Shown one piece after another: positions 44,740 through 57,439 of a stretch of 64,000 nt of DNA. The first letter of the stretch is position 1, and every line of letters starts with the position of its first letter. Source of the DNA: Plasmopara viticola (lineage: Eukaryota > Oomycota > Peronosporomycetes > Peronosporales > Peronosporaceae); the NCBI GenBank assembly GCA_001695595.3, contig MBPM02000005.1:806001-870000 (forward strand), given 5' to 3'. The position numbers and the translations under genes are program-made. The notes beneath the pieces were generated by a model that was given only the letters and a program-made list of their open reading frames with translations, ran no database searches and was not told where the DNA came from.

Positions 44740-44893
44740 TACTTGTCGCCCATCGGTTGGGACCAATTCGTGTTGAGGTACGAACCCACGTTTTGACGCG
44801 CCAGCGCGCGCACGCTGTCTTCGTTGAGCGTATTATTCTCGCGCAAGACGAGGCTGACGTCAACTTGCGTCATTTGGCCAATCACTTGAGCCA
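44740..44893 (-). pseudogene. GC-rich coding-like insert, 51 codons plus stop
   Basis: This is an insertion in the right arm only: the left arm reads straight from GTTGCGGAATC to CTGTAAGCGAC. On the minus strand it is open from about 44,894 to a TAG at 44,741-44,739, with GC-rich codons unlike the surroundings (VDVSLVLRENNTLNEDSVRA then LARQNVGSYLNTNWSQPMGD). It looks like a C-terminal exon piece of an ordinary host gene captured by the element. The protein family is not recognised. Confidence 0.5.
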
Positions 44894-47469
44894 CCTGTAA
44901 GCGACGCTAGCTCATATGATTCCCACGACATCATTGTATCATTGCAAGAGTCCGTGCATGCAAAAGAGTGGCCGAGCCATCGTGACGCCACAAATAGAGC
45001 CAAAAGCGACACCGCTTCTCCGGTGCAGTAATCGCCTCATCTGGTTGAGCTTGCGGCATTGCTGGGCCAAATAACCAGGCTGCATCGGCTCAAAGCCTTT
45101 GGATCTATTTGCTTCTGCTACCGATCGTACATGTGGTGCTGCGACGATCCCTTCCGTAGAATTGTTTTCATTTGATGTGAACGCGGTTAAACCTTCGTCA
45201 TCTTATGGATCTCCCATCCAAGATCTCAGGTGTCCAAGACCAAAGCTCGCGTGCCGTTTAGACAAAGGTGGAAGGTGTCATGCATGCTAAAGTATGTCAA
45301 ATTGATTTCATTTTTTTTATCATTACCAGCAAAACCTTGGTGATTGCTGCTATATTGACGATAGCCATTGCCTTAATAAGGGCTTTGTAAATTTGTATAT
45401 ATGTGAATGCAGAATGTACTCTACCCGGCTCTCGATCAGCATTGTTTTTTGCTCTACTACGTGATACTAGGTAGTATGTATCGTGAAAGGAAATCTCCGA
45501 TCGTGTCGTGATTAATTCGCTTTGGTCTTCTGCAAGGAGCTATTAGCTTCACGCGCGATGCTTTATATATGATATAAGCCGTAATCTGCGTCGGCGGAGC
45601 GATAAACGATGAAATATCATTGGGTTTCTCCTTGAGGTTCCTATAGATTAAATCAAGGTCTCTGCTGCAGTTTGCGACGTCTTCATCTCAATTTTTGGAT
45701 CATCAGAGCGCCTACAAGTGCTCTGTCGATCCGTGAATCCTGAGTTTTGCAGCAGCATTTTTCTTAAACCTACCCCCAATGACTATTCTTCTTTGAGGGA
45801 CCGGTTTCTCGTTGCTTTTGACTCAAGGTGAGATATCGATTTGCCAGACGATCTGTGTACGTGTTGGTATGATATCCGCACCACTTATGACAACTGCACT
45901 TCGTATTGCCTATGGTCTTTCGATAGACGTCCGACCTGAGGAAGAACCCTGTGCACAGCTAGTTTGCTTTCCTGACTATATGCTGGTGCATCAATCGGCT
46001 GGTTTCATCTTGAAGGAAAGGAAGACATGAGGTCGCAACATGTAAAATTATAGCTGGGGCGCCGGACATGTTACCGATTAGATCGGCTATCGAGTGCGAT
46101 GATTCTGAGGCTTTTGTGTTTTCCAAAATGCTCGTTTCGCTTATGATTTAATTTCCATCGCATAAAGAGTATAATTGGTGCGACTAAGTTGTTCAGTTTA
46201 CCTTTTTATAAAACGACGCGACGCACTAGATACTTAGCGTAAGATAATGTGCGCCAAAGACGCTCCTCACCAAGCAATCGACATTAAGTTTTGTCACTTC
46301 GAGATGAACTCAACATACGATTCTAAAACCTCTTCGCGCCTTACTTTTCCTGTACTGCGCTTAAGTGGTCTAAACTCGAGATGGTAAAGGCTCTTATTTT
46401 TTTTCCAATCCTATAATCTCGGCGAGATACTGGTCACCCCAGACGCTTCAATTCTCGTATGCCACTGGCTTTAACTTTGGTCAGTATCGAACCTGACTAA
46501 GTGTAGCAGAAATGCTATTGGTGCGGACACTTAAATGAGTAGATTAGTTTGTTAAAAATAAGTATATCAAGAATCAACATCAATTATGTCATGGGCAAGA
46601 GCTCGAAGCGTGCAGAAGTGAAAGGTCTTGCAAAAGTAGCACATGCTACGGACCTTTTTTGGCTCTGTTGGTTTGAGTTAAGGCAGTATCGGTAAGTTCC
46701 AATTGCTGCGCATGAAGCGGCACTTTCAGCATGCGCTACATGCCGTGAATGACACGGTCGGTATTAAATCACGGCATCGAGGGTGATACCCTGCCGATGC
46801 ATGTATACAAGCGCAAAACCACTGAGCAATGTTTTTGGTTATCAATTTTGCTGTATACACTGCAAACGCGAATATCTTTGAGCGAAGAACTTCGCGTATA
46901 TGTACAGTGCGCATTGTACATCAAGCGCATAACAGTCGAATCAAGGATGAAGCAGAAGGGGCATCATCTTCTGACGAATGTGGAGCGGCAGATAATTTGT
47001 TATGTGAGGAATCTGATAAGCAGCATTCGTAATGACCTCGTAGTTTCGAGTTAAACTCGACGATCGGTCCCTATGACGGAGACATCAATCGTGCTTTAGT
47101 TAAACGCGCTGCTAATGAGCCCTTGAACATTGCCCAGGTTCCTAAAGGCATTAAGATGTTTCTGCAGCCGGTCATTTAGTCTGGTCTGTTGAATGGATCG
47201 TGTTGAAATCCTGTTGCATTGCGCTTTGTGCTTCACATAGAACTGCTGGTGACAAATACCCTATCATTAAAACTATCTCGTATGTCATTATACTGATACT
47301 TTTATTTATTGCCGTATGGTGGTCAATTAGTTCAGAACGCATTGATTTATAGATGAAATGTTCTCTTGAAAGCTACTAGAATAGATTTCAACAACAATTT
47401 AATTTGATAGAGCGACGTTTGCTTCTTTTGACCGATTGACTAAAGTTGCTCTTTAAAAGGCTGAATTAG

Positions 47470-47900
47470 ACACGGTGACGGTTTCAAAACAGCAGCGTTG
47501 TTCTTTGACAGCTTTAAAGACCACGTGGGCTCACACACTTGATAGTAAATCCTTGGCCAAGGTGCTAAACACCAGGCTAGCATGTCCACAGCGGAACGTC
47601 CGTGGACCAATGGTCAAACAAAGCGAGTAAATCGCGTTATTGAAGACGTGCTACATAATGTGTGCGTATCTATCCAAGACGTTGGAGCACTCGCAAAGTT
47701 TGCGCTTAACAATACCGTTACACGTCAATCTTTGGGTGAGAGATAGCCAATTCGTCAACGCCATCGAAAAGAAATAGCAGAATGACTTGCTTCTAACAGC
47801 CCTTGTACAATGTGTAAGCATGTCAAATACTTTTTGCTGATTACGCTTTGTCTAAGATGGGTTCGAGACAGAATAATAAAAAGCCAAATTACCAAAAATA
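47470..47900 (+). pseudogene. Gypsy integrase remnant (right arm)
   Basis: An open stretch from 47,582 encodes MSTAERPWTNGQTKRVNRVI then EDVLHN and FALNN, the conserved C-terminal part of the Ty3/Gypsy integrase core including the catalytic Glu position (here K in TKRV where families have TERV). Flanking codons contain stops and shifts. Together with the left arm it identifies the 5-kb repeat as Gypsy. Confidence 0.7.
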
Positions 47901-48889
47901 ATATCCTTTTTGATTAAAAACAATAACACGTGTTATAAACTAGCCACTAATTTTACTGTCACAAGACTTAACTTCGCCAGCGCTTGACTTGACTGTTTGA
48001 AGTCGTAGCTAATAAAACGTGAATTTTTAAATAAATATAAATTTGTCCAGTGTGATCAGCGCGCGGCGCGAATGTGCTCTACGCGACGGAAACGTAATCC
48101 GACATCATAGCGTAAATACAAAGAGATTATGCAAAGTATTCGAGCTTATAGAGATTGGCTCGTGTAAATAGAGCTGTCGGCTATTAAGTAATCTGGTAAG
48201 CTAGGATTTGTAAGGTTTTATTTTATAGTTGTAAGCTGTAAGTCTCATTTAGGTTGTGAGGTGGGCGCTAATAGAACACAAGCTACAATGGGGATGTCTA
48301 AGCCCCCCAGAAAGTTTCGAATTAAACATTTAATGGGGAAGAATGTAATAAGGTTACACAATTTCAGTGTGTGACACTGACTGGTCGTATGACTTTTTAT
48401 GACATAAGCCACGAGGTATACGAATAGGCAGTACTTAGTACTAAGAAGCTATCATGAAAGCAGTACATGGTCTACTAAGCACTGCTTATCGCACATAAAT
48501 AAATCTATACATATGTTTTATCGGTAACGTGATTGGACTTCAGCCCAAATTTCAAAGGGTAATGTTTATATTAAGGCTTGGTGTGACTAATACTAACTAA
48601 TGGCGTCAGACAGATGGTTATCTACAACTGACACTTAAGTTCTAAACATGGCACGCCAAAAGTCTATTGCGTGAGGTTGAATGGGTGGTTAGGATAACGT
48701 TGTCCGCCGCGCGATTCAAGAACCGTGTCTCAAGCCACGGCATGCATTGGACCGTGTCATACTTGTCCATGTCAAATTTAAGAGATGCTGCTATACTGCT
48801 GAAATTCTCGAATTGTACATACGGGTCTATTTAAACCCTAATGGTGTCAAAAACGTTTATTAGCCAGCCGAATCGAAGCTGACATGCGT

Positions 48890-49690
48890 TCATTGTTGTC
48901 TTCTGTAATAAAAGTCAGCTCTAGCGCAAGCTTTTGCTTGCTGGATCGTGGAATCTCTCGACGTGTCAGACACCAGAAAAATGTATTTTAATCGCTTACA
49001 CTAGCATATACTGTCAGCAGTCATCCGCTGCTGGCTTTACCTTCGAGAGCTGTCGAGATTTGATGAGCCAATCCTCCATGACGTATATCAATGACACATT
49101 TATCAAGGAAATGTTGCCCTTCTCTAGTGCCCCTAAAGCTTACCAGCTGTGAGAGCACGACTTTTGCCAGCGATCTCTTGAAGGCCACAAAGGGTTGGTT
49201 CGCCAGCCTTCTTTGGGACGTAAATCGATCATTTACTCATGCTTGCCGCAACAAGGCGACAAAAGTTGTTTTAATCGTCAGCACTTTCGCAGTCCACGAA
49301 CGTTACTATTCTAGTTTTCCTGGACGAGATATTGCCCTTTCATGACGCTTTATAGGTTCGATCTTGTATATGGCTAGAATCCTATCGAAGAGCAATTCAA
49401 ATTGCCTCTTCCATTGCTGCTTTCTGCCTTTAAGTTAGGGTCACTTTGACTGGCACTTTAGCAATGAAGTCTGTCAAATATCTCTGCTTAAAAATAAGTT
49501 CATGCAGCTTATGACTTCCTTGCTTACAGTAAAGAAGGCAAGAGCTCTGGCAGAGATCTTCGTTCGTAAAGCTTTTTTTAAATTACAATTAGCTTTATAA
49601 CATTATGTGTTTTCACAACCGCAGATAATCTGGTGAAGTGGCTTCACGTGCGCATGCTCAGCTATTAGCCATTCTATGAGTGAGAGAGCA
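48890..49690 (+). repeat. Insertion of about 0.8 kb specific to the right arm
   Basis: Homology with the left arm stops near 48,890 (left 37,745) and resumes near 49,700 (left 37,650). ORFs inside (48,934-49,152, 49,091-49,345) have no recognised domain. It may be another element or sequence deleted from the left arm. Confidence 0.45.
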
Positions 49691-50163
49691 TAAACGCCAC
49701 ACACCATACCTTAAAGGTAAAGACTTACTGCCTTGGACCTAGAGAAGAGACGACCACCGGTACAAACCTATCCTGTGCTTCCTGAGTCCCAAAATGCCGC
49801 TCCTGCCCGTCCTACTGAAACATCTATACGAAAACCAGCAGCTTGGGAACAGAGAGGGCTTTACAAATGGAACCGCCTCTCCAGGACCGTAGTTAGCAGC
49901 AAGTATCTTAATAAGACCGAACTGCGCATCAGACAGATACAAACTTACCAAAAACCTTTACAAGGGTTTAGTCCGACGATATACACGCGTGAAAGTAGCT
50001 ACGAAGTGCGAAGGGGTCGCTCTGCATCTTGCACAGAGAAGACGTGCAGGAAGTATACGATCTTTTGGGCTAACGACTTTTGATATAAACGGTCTTCAGG
50101 TGATCGTGGGTCGCAATAACGGTTAGTTGCAGAAATATAATGACCCAACGGAATGGCTTGGCC

Positions 50164-50829
50164 TCATCCATTACTTTAACAAGTAAAGTGCTATTTACGT
50201 AAGTGTCAAGGACACAGCGCGATTTTCTATTAAACTAAACAAATTTGATTTGTGAAGTAGTAAGAAGAACGGAATCGTTTTTGGTTTTGCCGGATCCAGA
50301 ACAATCACTCAGTGCCGTCTGTAGAGTTCAGGGCGCAATTGAGGTCATTCGTGATCGATACCGTTCGTGCGTCTCTACGCTTTGCGGCACGGACGTTTTC
50401 TCTCGCAGAGAATGGCAAGGCGGCCTCTTATTCCAAAATGTATTTTAAAAAGAATAGAATGAAAAAAGTAGTATGGCTATGGGGAAGAACTGAAATGTAG
50501 AACACTACTTAGTTCATAGTCTGGCCGACGGAATAAGGTCGATGCATTATCAAGTCGGCGATACTATGATCTAGCTAGTGTCATAACCGTGACCTGGTTT
50601 GTACCGGATTTTTTTTCGCGGCGCGTATGCGCAAGATGACACGAACGCAGCTTTACTAAAATCTTTGGAAATGATAAGTCTAAATACGCAGATAAGAAAC
50701 TCTCGGTGTAGTCGAGCACGACTTAACATGTGTTCCCGGTGGGAGCTCTTTACGTTCGTGGGCGTAGAGCACATTAAGCTCACTGGTAAATTTTAGGCAG
50801 CTCGACTTTAAGATGTATAGGCTTCTGTT
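50164..50829. other. No recognisable gene
   Basis: Short ORFs only, adjoining the outer end of the inverted repeat. Confidence 0.35.
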
Positions 50830-51900
50830 TGAAGTATCGAGAGCGTAGCTTAAAATGCGTGTATGTTTTAACTCCCACAATACGTCAACGCGCGGCTAAA
50901 AGACCGTGGCTTCCATGTCAAGCGCCCGTGGTACCCACGAGGTTTGTGAAGAGTGATATTCACGCATTATCACAGAAAGTTCTAGCGCCCATACGATCGC
51001 CTCTTCTCAACATTGCACTTTACATATCTCTGCTAGTCTCGGCGGTTCAGGAGCATCAAAGAAGGCCGGTTCCGCCTATAATTTTTGAGGAGCAGTGGCA
51101 CCTGCAAAATCCAGCTTACGCATATTTTACTACTCTCGTGCTGGCAAGACTACGACATTCTTGGGGCGATTTTGTACCCTTCTAGATCCTTTTAAAGAAG
51201 CTGGTGTTCTTTGGCCATGTGGTTAAGGTGTCAAAATTGTATTTTTGAGTCCAAGTTTAGTTCATTTTGCAGGAAACGGTACCAAAGTCAGGTGGAAGGC
51301 CCCTCGACAGCTGGCAGTTACGTTACAATGAGTAGACTGACGGATATTCAATATTGCTTCTGAACGACAAAGACCTGAGTTTCAATAAACTTTTGAAGGT
51401 TCATGGTGCTTCAACCAACGGCTATCAAGACTGTTAGACTCTCGAATTTCATTACACATTTGTGGCTGTGTATGCACAAATAGTTGACCAAATTGTAAGG
51501 ACCTGTGAGACATATCAAATTGATTATTCTCAATCTAGACGTTGGCTTGTTCTACAGAATTTTTAGTGTAAAAATCACAATCCTCGACTTTGTACTTGGC
51601 TTGCCAGAAGTAAGTGATATTCGAACATAGCGTTGTCTGAGTAAGGTAAAGCTTTTGGTACCTGTCCCGATAAAAATAAGTGAGGAACAAACACCAATGC
51701 TGTCTATGAACGCTGTTTCAAAAGTAATGGTCTTCCGAATACAAACGTTTGAATAGAGACCCGCGGTCAACTGCTGCATCTTGGCAAACTTTAATTCAAT
51801 AAAATGGGAACGCTTGCTTATGTCAACAGCAAACTGTCCGCAGAGACTTACTTAAACAGAATAGGCCAAACATGTGCTTAACGACACACTCTGCAGTGTA
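50830..51900 (+). mobile_element. Second, highly degenerate Ty3/Gypsy relic (RNase H to integrase)
   Basis: The ORF 50,829-51,185 ends with LLNIALYISLLVSAVQEHQR then RPVPPI and YAYFTTLVLARLRH, reminiscent of the Gypsy RNase H start (LYL.VS..AVSAVL....QRPVYYVS, then Y..LEKLALAL). Further on, HGASTNGYQD (near 51,400) resembles ATNNEAEYEA, and at 51,810-51,890 STANCPQRLT then TE then AKHVLNDTL resembles STAYHPQTDGQTERVNRVLED. The order fits pol, but every block is separated by stops or shifts. Confidence 0.45.
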
Positions 51901-53840
51901 TTCGCTAAGGCAGGCTGACAGGTTGGATGCTCACACATTTATGTGACTCGAGGTATTTACGGACATACGTATTTCCGAAATAACAATCATGGAAACCTTT
52001 AGAGTTCTCCTGGAAGATGAGCGCACAAAGGCTTGTGAGAATGGCGGGAGAGAAACTCAGAATTTCTCTCGTACTTTTAAAATTTGAGGCCGAATTCCTT
52101 TACGAAAGCACTAGTCTGTCTTTGTGAAAAGTCGAATGGACGTGATCAGCAGAGCTAGAAATATGATTGCATCTGCAAAGAAAAAATGTTTCCGGACAAA
52201 CACCGAGCAGGATATTAAATTTTTTAATCAAAGTTGTTCAAGCATCTTTAGATCCTAAAATTTATGACACGAAAGCGTATGTTTGGCGTCAAGCGAGATA
52301 AGTGTACAACATCCTGTTACCGCAACATTCACGATCCTTGAATGGCATGGGTTGATGTACATCATCGGCCTTTTCTAAGACAATATTGTGAAAGTTAAAT
52401 GCGGAGTGTCTTAAAATGTACTACAAACCTAAGCCCTTGGGGTTCTTTTATAATCGTTGCGACGTTGTCGGTGAGACGGTCGAAGATGACTATGGTTATG
52501 TTCATCGTCACCGCCATGTAGTTCATAAGGCTGGGGAGCCAGATTAGCATGATACTATGAACTTCGAGCGGCCGGTCAAACCTGGACTTTAGTACAAAGA
52601 GAAGCGACTTTGACGCAGTCCGCACGCTTCGCGATGTTTAGCGTCGAGGTCGATCTGACTGCAAAGCTTATGGATCACATGGCCAAAGAATTTTTCTAAA
52701 GGATCTCAAGGGTCCAGAGTCACCTAAAAAAAATTCTGGCCTGACTGCCAGGAGCAACCCCATAACATATATCAAGTGCGTATTTTTGGTCGCACAGAAG
52801 GCAAACTGCCGAGACAAGAGTGGTCTTATCCGGCGTTCTGTAATCACCACACGTCCGTGTAGAGTGCGCAAAGAAGCAAAGTGTCTTGAGGAAAGCCAAA
52901 ACCTTTTTGTGAAGTGGCTTAAATAGCCCGCTTTACAGATTTTTAAAGACCGGCTCCGAGAAAATTACGCGACGGCCGCTGCAACCTGAGCACGGAATCA
53001 ACAAACGCTTTACACGTAAATTGGCCGTATGGTGGGGCACGGTGGCAGGACCACATACTCACTCTCGAAGATTCAGTTCGTATAATGTTGTCAGGCTTGG
53101 AATTCAAAGCTGGGAGTTGATCTTTACATAAAGCATGGTATAGCAGTGCTGGGAAAGTACCCAAGAAATAGCCTGACCGGGGCACAAGCTACACTTATCG
53201 TCAAGCTTTCTTTCGAAACCGACTCAAATCCTCGAGCTGAATCTGTTGCAGCTATCAAAGCACGCATGTATTCATCGCAACGTCGTGCTGGAGCGCTAAA
53301 AGCTTTATTCGTAATCACCGGCCTCCGGAGAATTCTCAAGGCGCGGAGTAGATAAGCGAGCTATCTGGCGTCATTGTGGGTTTATTCAATTGAATGGTTT
53401 CGTCGCGCTTGTAGTCCAGAGGATAAGTAAACTCATCATGAACTTCGGTATTGGAAAAATTACAAGGCCCATTCTGTACCGAGTTAATCTTTTTAAGCAT
53501 TAAACTTAATCGTGAAATGTACCGTTGGTTGTCACCTCTGATTTTCTCTCTTCTACTTTGTCTTTAGCGCTGGTGCATCAAAAAGAGCATCCTAGGTCGT
53601 AATTGATCCTGGGAAATCACCACGGGTTCGCTTGTTACAACAAAAGGGCGTTGTGCATGACCAGTGGTTCTGATGACAAGTATAATACCTTTCGAACTTT
53701 CGATCTGACGATGAAGCCATTTGACAGCCGTGTATTTGAAGTCTTTTCTTAACTTAGCGGGCAAACAGTATGGGCGAACGTTCTCCGAGGCGCCCGCAGC
53801 GCTGCTTATCGTATTTTGCTCATGGGTGGGTGGAGTTCCT
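51901..53840. other. No recognisable gene
   Basis: Short ORFs only (at most 81 codons). It is possibly the 3' remainder of the Gypsy relic and other decayed repeats. Confidence 0.35.
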
Positions 53841-53843
53841 TAG

Positions 53844-54119
53844 GGAAAAGGAGAACAACCTCCTACCTTGATGAAGTGGGTGGCTCTACAAAAGCCTTCT
53901 TTGCCCGAGCGACTCAATGTGTGCGAATTACTTCTGGATTGTTCCTTATGGTGCACTGTTTCTACCGACGCATTCGCAGACACAGATGCAGCGTTTGGCG
54001 TAGAGGTACCTGTGGGTGACAAAGCAACCTTTCTGATGCTAAATGGGTCATCGCTTGACGACCTAGCCAACTGGTATTCCTCTTCTCTGCCTCTATTGTC
54101 ACCAGTACGACCAAACTGA
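53844..54119 (+). pseudogene. Coding-like fragment of unknown family
   Basis: This frame is open for about 90 codons to a TGA at 54,117-54,119, with a balanced, protein-like composition (KWVALQKPSLPERLNVCELL, then VEVPVGDKATFLMLNGSSLD). An in-frame TAG lies just before it and there is no convincing start, so it is probably a gene fragment. The overlapping minus-strand ORF (53,840-54,145) is Ser rich and less protein-like. No function is assigned. Confidence 0.3.
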
Positions 54120-55640
54120 CTTTTTGTAAAGAAGGCAAAGTGCAAAAAATTGCTTTCTTTTCAAGTGTGAGCAAGACTTATTACGGGAAATTTAACGAGC
54201 CGCTACATAATGTCGATCTTTATATCAAAAGCTGAAGTTTAGAAAAGTGGTAAATTTTGATGCACGATAGAGAGTAAATACCGATTTGTATGATGAGGTA
54301 TCTTAAAAAAGTATTTTGGAAGTAATAATTTTTCTGTATAAATTACGGTAGCAAAGTAGTCGCTTGTCGAGATTTTAAAGTATATAAAATTGTATATAAT
54401 AAGTTTGTCTTTGAGTTGATATTGCACATCTCGATCTTTTAGGACCCGGACGCTTGAGCAATCGTTGACCGACATATACCATACAAACCTGCTCATCTCT
54501 CTATGGAAATTTCCACAATATAGCATCACAGGTCGCACCGGTGAGCCCTTTCTTTTCTAATTCTCTACGAGTACATTATATATTGGCCCTTGACGCGCAG
54601 CGACATTCTAATTGGAGTTGCCTATTCCTTATCTGTGCTAGTCAGCCTTTCTTCTTTTTAATCTAGAACTCATAAGACATACAAGCAGGCCCGTTCAAGG
54701 CAAAATTGGTCGCAGTTAGTCCTGTAAAATCTAAAGAGCGAAAAGTTAAGTGCTATGTGTGGCGCAGCGTGCACGCGTATGAGACCAAGTAATTTGTCTA
54801 ATGATCCTTTTTTGGCATAACAACAAAGCTGGGCGATATCATTTGAGCAAAAGTCGATCATTGTGTGGTGAACTGTAGCATCATCAGTTACAAAAGCGCT
54901 TAAAGCTACGACTAACAATAGTATTAAAGAAAATATGCATTGGAATCCGACTTATGCATTTTGTGAGGGCTACTTTTTCTTGGAGTATACAAGTGGCGTA
55001 CGGAGTAATTGAGAAGAAACGTACATTTAGGTGTAAACAGGCACCGTGTGCTAAATATTAATTAGGGTGAGTCTCTAACAGACAAATCGTTTTTGAAATA
55101 CACGGGTTGCTGGTGTGGCAGTGGCAAAAAGAGTTTCTCGCTCCTTACACTACATCTCTTGATCTGAAAAGTTTTGTTGACTTTAAGTAGATATGGCCGG
55201 ACGATTTGGTCACTTCTTTCTGAATCCTTTTACTATAAGCACCAGTCAAGCCTTAAAAAGCCTATGCGAGGCACAAAAGTTAAATACTGAGAACAATTGT
55301 AGCCATTGAAATGTTGGCGTACCCGACGCGCCGTCTGAAGATTTCCACACAATGCAACCATTCAATCTTAAGGGATGAGCCAGCTGATACAGGCCCACCA
55401 AGCCAAGACCACCAGCAGCTGATATAAGATCGGCTACACAAGGACAAATATCAGCACTACACACAGTGCCTCCTTTTGTCGATAGTCAATGGTTTAGTGC
55501 TTGATTGGATCCTCAAATCTTTTGCGACCACCGCACCAACATACTGGCGCGCGTGCCCAAATCTTTTGAAGAATCGGGGATAAATCGTGAGTCACTTAAA
55601 GCTGAATAGGAGTTGACCTAGCTAGCGACGGACGCGTCAT
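54120..55640. other. No recognisable gene
   Basis: AT-rich sequence with ORFs of at most 99 codons and no recognisable motif. Confidence 0.4.
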
Positions 55641-56830
55641 CAAAATTAGGATCACTTCCAACGCTGCTAAAATGAATCAGAACCCACAAAGTCTAAGAGC
55701 CCTTGTAGGAGCTCTGTCAAACAACGAGTGTGATTATCTAGTAGAGACTACGTACACTTCTTTCTATATCTCCATCGATGAAGAAGACGCTGTTAATCGC
55801 AGTACAAATCCAAAATTGATTAAAAAGAAGTCAAGGATAGAAATTACGGCAGCTTCATTCAATCTTCGATCCGTCGACGCGGAGGGATGCCCAGAGTAAA
55901 TTTAAAGAATCGCGCGTGAAGCTGAATATTACTGCAGGGTCGGTCGCAGAAGACCAAAACAAAATTATTACGACATGATCGGACGATCGATGTACATCGT
56001 TTGGAAGAGCGTAGATTAATGATGATCAAGAATTGGGTAAGAAAAATTTACAATTACATTCATGCGGTTTTGTCAGAGCCTATTTCCTAATCCGCCATGA
56101 TCAAAGTTGTGGTCGCGAAGGTTTGATGGGAAATTGATGAAACTAAATAAAAAAACTTTAGCACGGACCGCTTACGCTTTAATCGAAAGCTCACGCGTGC
56201 TACAAACTCTGAGACGTACAGGCACCTGAGACCCCTGGTGGACTTGAAAATCCAATCCATATCAAGACGAAGGTCCAACAACGTTTACATCTACCGAGAA
56301 CAGGTTCACAAAACACATCGTCAGAGCACTGCATGTACAAGTCAGCTTGTGGAGTCAACCGGCTTTATTATTCTTAAGTGTATTCATCTTGGTTCATCTG
56401 GTGCAGCGGTGCTGCAAGCTGGAATGGAGAATGAGGAAAGGGCCACTGCACCGGAGAAACGATGCTCTACTTGTTGCGTCACGATGACTCGGTCGCTCTT
56501 TGGCAAGCGCAGACTCTCACGGCTATACGATAACTTCGCAAATTATGACTCCGCGTTGCTGAGAGGGCGCAGCAACGTTTATTTAGATACATTGGTTTCT
56601 GATTAGGTGCTCTTGTTGATTTGATAGTAGTCTTCGTTTTTTTTTTTCCTAATCTTTATCGAACGATATAGATGACTTGTATTCAAATAGATTTTTTTAG
56701 GACCAGCACAATTGCAAACAGGTCATTAGTAAATGTCTTAACCGTGAGGGCCTCAAAACGAAATTCGGATTGGTGAAAGTGGTCAGGCGCGACTTTTGCA
56801 AGACGGAAGCAACTGCTAATATAAGAAGTG
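55640..56830 (-). mobile_element. Degenerate Ty3/Gypsy fragment
   Basis: This matches 31,550-32,960 and 41,000-42,000: CATCGATGAAGAAGACGC (55,773), CTCACGCGTGCTAC (56,190), GACGAAGGTCCAACAACGTTTACATC (56,266), CATCGTCAGAGCACTGCATGTACAAG (56,317), and the end block GCGCGACTTTTGCAAGACGG (56,788). The ORFs 55,672-55,899 and 56,238-56,606 lie within it, on the strand opposite to the integrase coding sense, and are not taken as genes. Confidence 0.55.
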
Positions 56831-56859
56831 TAATTTAAAATGAGATTTAGTACACGTAC

Positions 56860-57190
56860 GCTTCGGAAAAGATTGGGGTGACGCCCTCCTTCCAAGCGCG
56901 GGGGCTAAATGCTCGCGCGCTTCGGGCAGGTGCTCTCGGGCATCTGCAGGTCTCTAACGAGTCTCACCCTCGACGCGACGGTCTCCAGCACCGGGCGCCA
57001 CCTGGGCTCTTACCAAGTCAGAGATAAACAAAATAATGGAAGACCCTCACGACCTCGGTGCTGGCTGCACTGCCCGCCGAACGAGACTCGACGTATGCGG
57101 ACACCACTTTATGCCGTGGACTAGCCAGACTGAGCATAGCACGTGCATAACTTGGCAATGCGATAACGTAATACAATACAATACAATACA
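56860..57190 (+). mobile_element. SINE-like element, copy H
   Basis: This full-length plus-strand copy has a perfect 11-bp target duplication AGTACACGTAC (56849-56859, 57191-57201) and an (ACAAT)n tail of about four units. It belongs to the one-base-deleted subfamily (CACCGGGCGCC). It is inserted in the end block of a Gypsy fragment. Confidence 0.94.
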
Positions 57191-57439
57191 AGTACACGTA
57201 CATCACTTGTTGGTCATCACCCCTTATTTTATTGGCTAAATTTCCACCTATTATTATCACTTCTATCTAACTTGCCACCGCTTTTGATGTGAGCAGATTT
57301 AGCGCAGGCACACCACAATGTTAATTTACTGATGCCACTCGATACTGTAAACTCATACTCTAACGACTTGCTTGCAAGATAGATGAAACCTTTCCTCAGT
57401 GTGATTTCTGTGACGTCAAATGCCGTTACGTGCGAGAAA

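Larger units (their letters stand above)
44424..50163 (+). mobile_element. Degenerate Ty3/Gypsy element, right arm of the inverted repeat
   Basis: This is the reverse complement of 37,247-42,030, with two extra segments (44,740-44,893 and about 48,890-49,690) absent from the left arm. It may start with an LTR-like TGTAAC at 44,437. The coding orientation is plus, shown by the integrase motif at 47,582-47,746. ORFs such as 49,733-50,083 are remnants. LTRs cannot be paired within the arm. Confidence 0.8.

Noticed and set aside
55672..55899. 75-codon ORF beginning MNQNPQSLRALVG as a gene
   Set aside because: It lies within a Gypsy fragment on the strand opposite to the element's integrase sense, and the corresponding sequence in other copies (31.5 and 40.9 kb) is not open.
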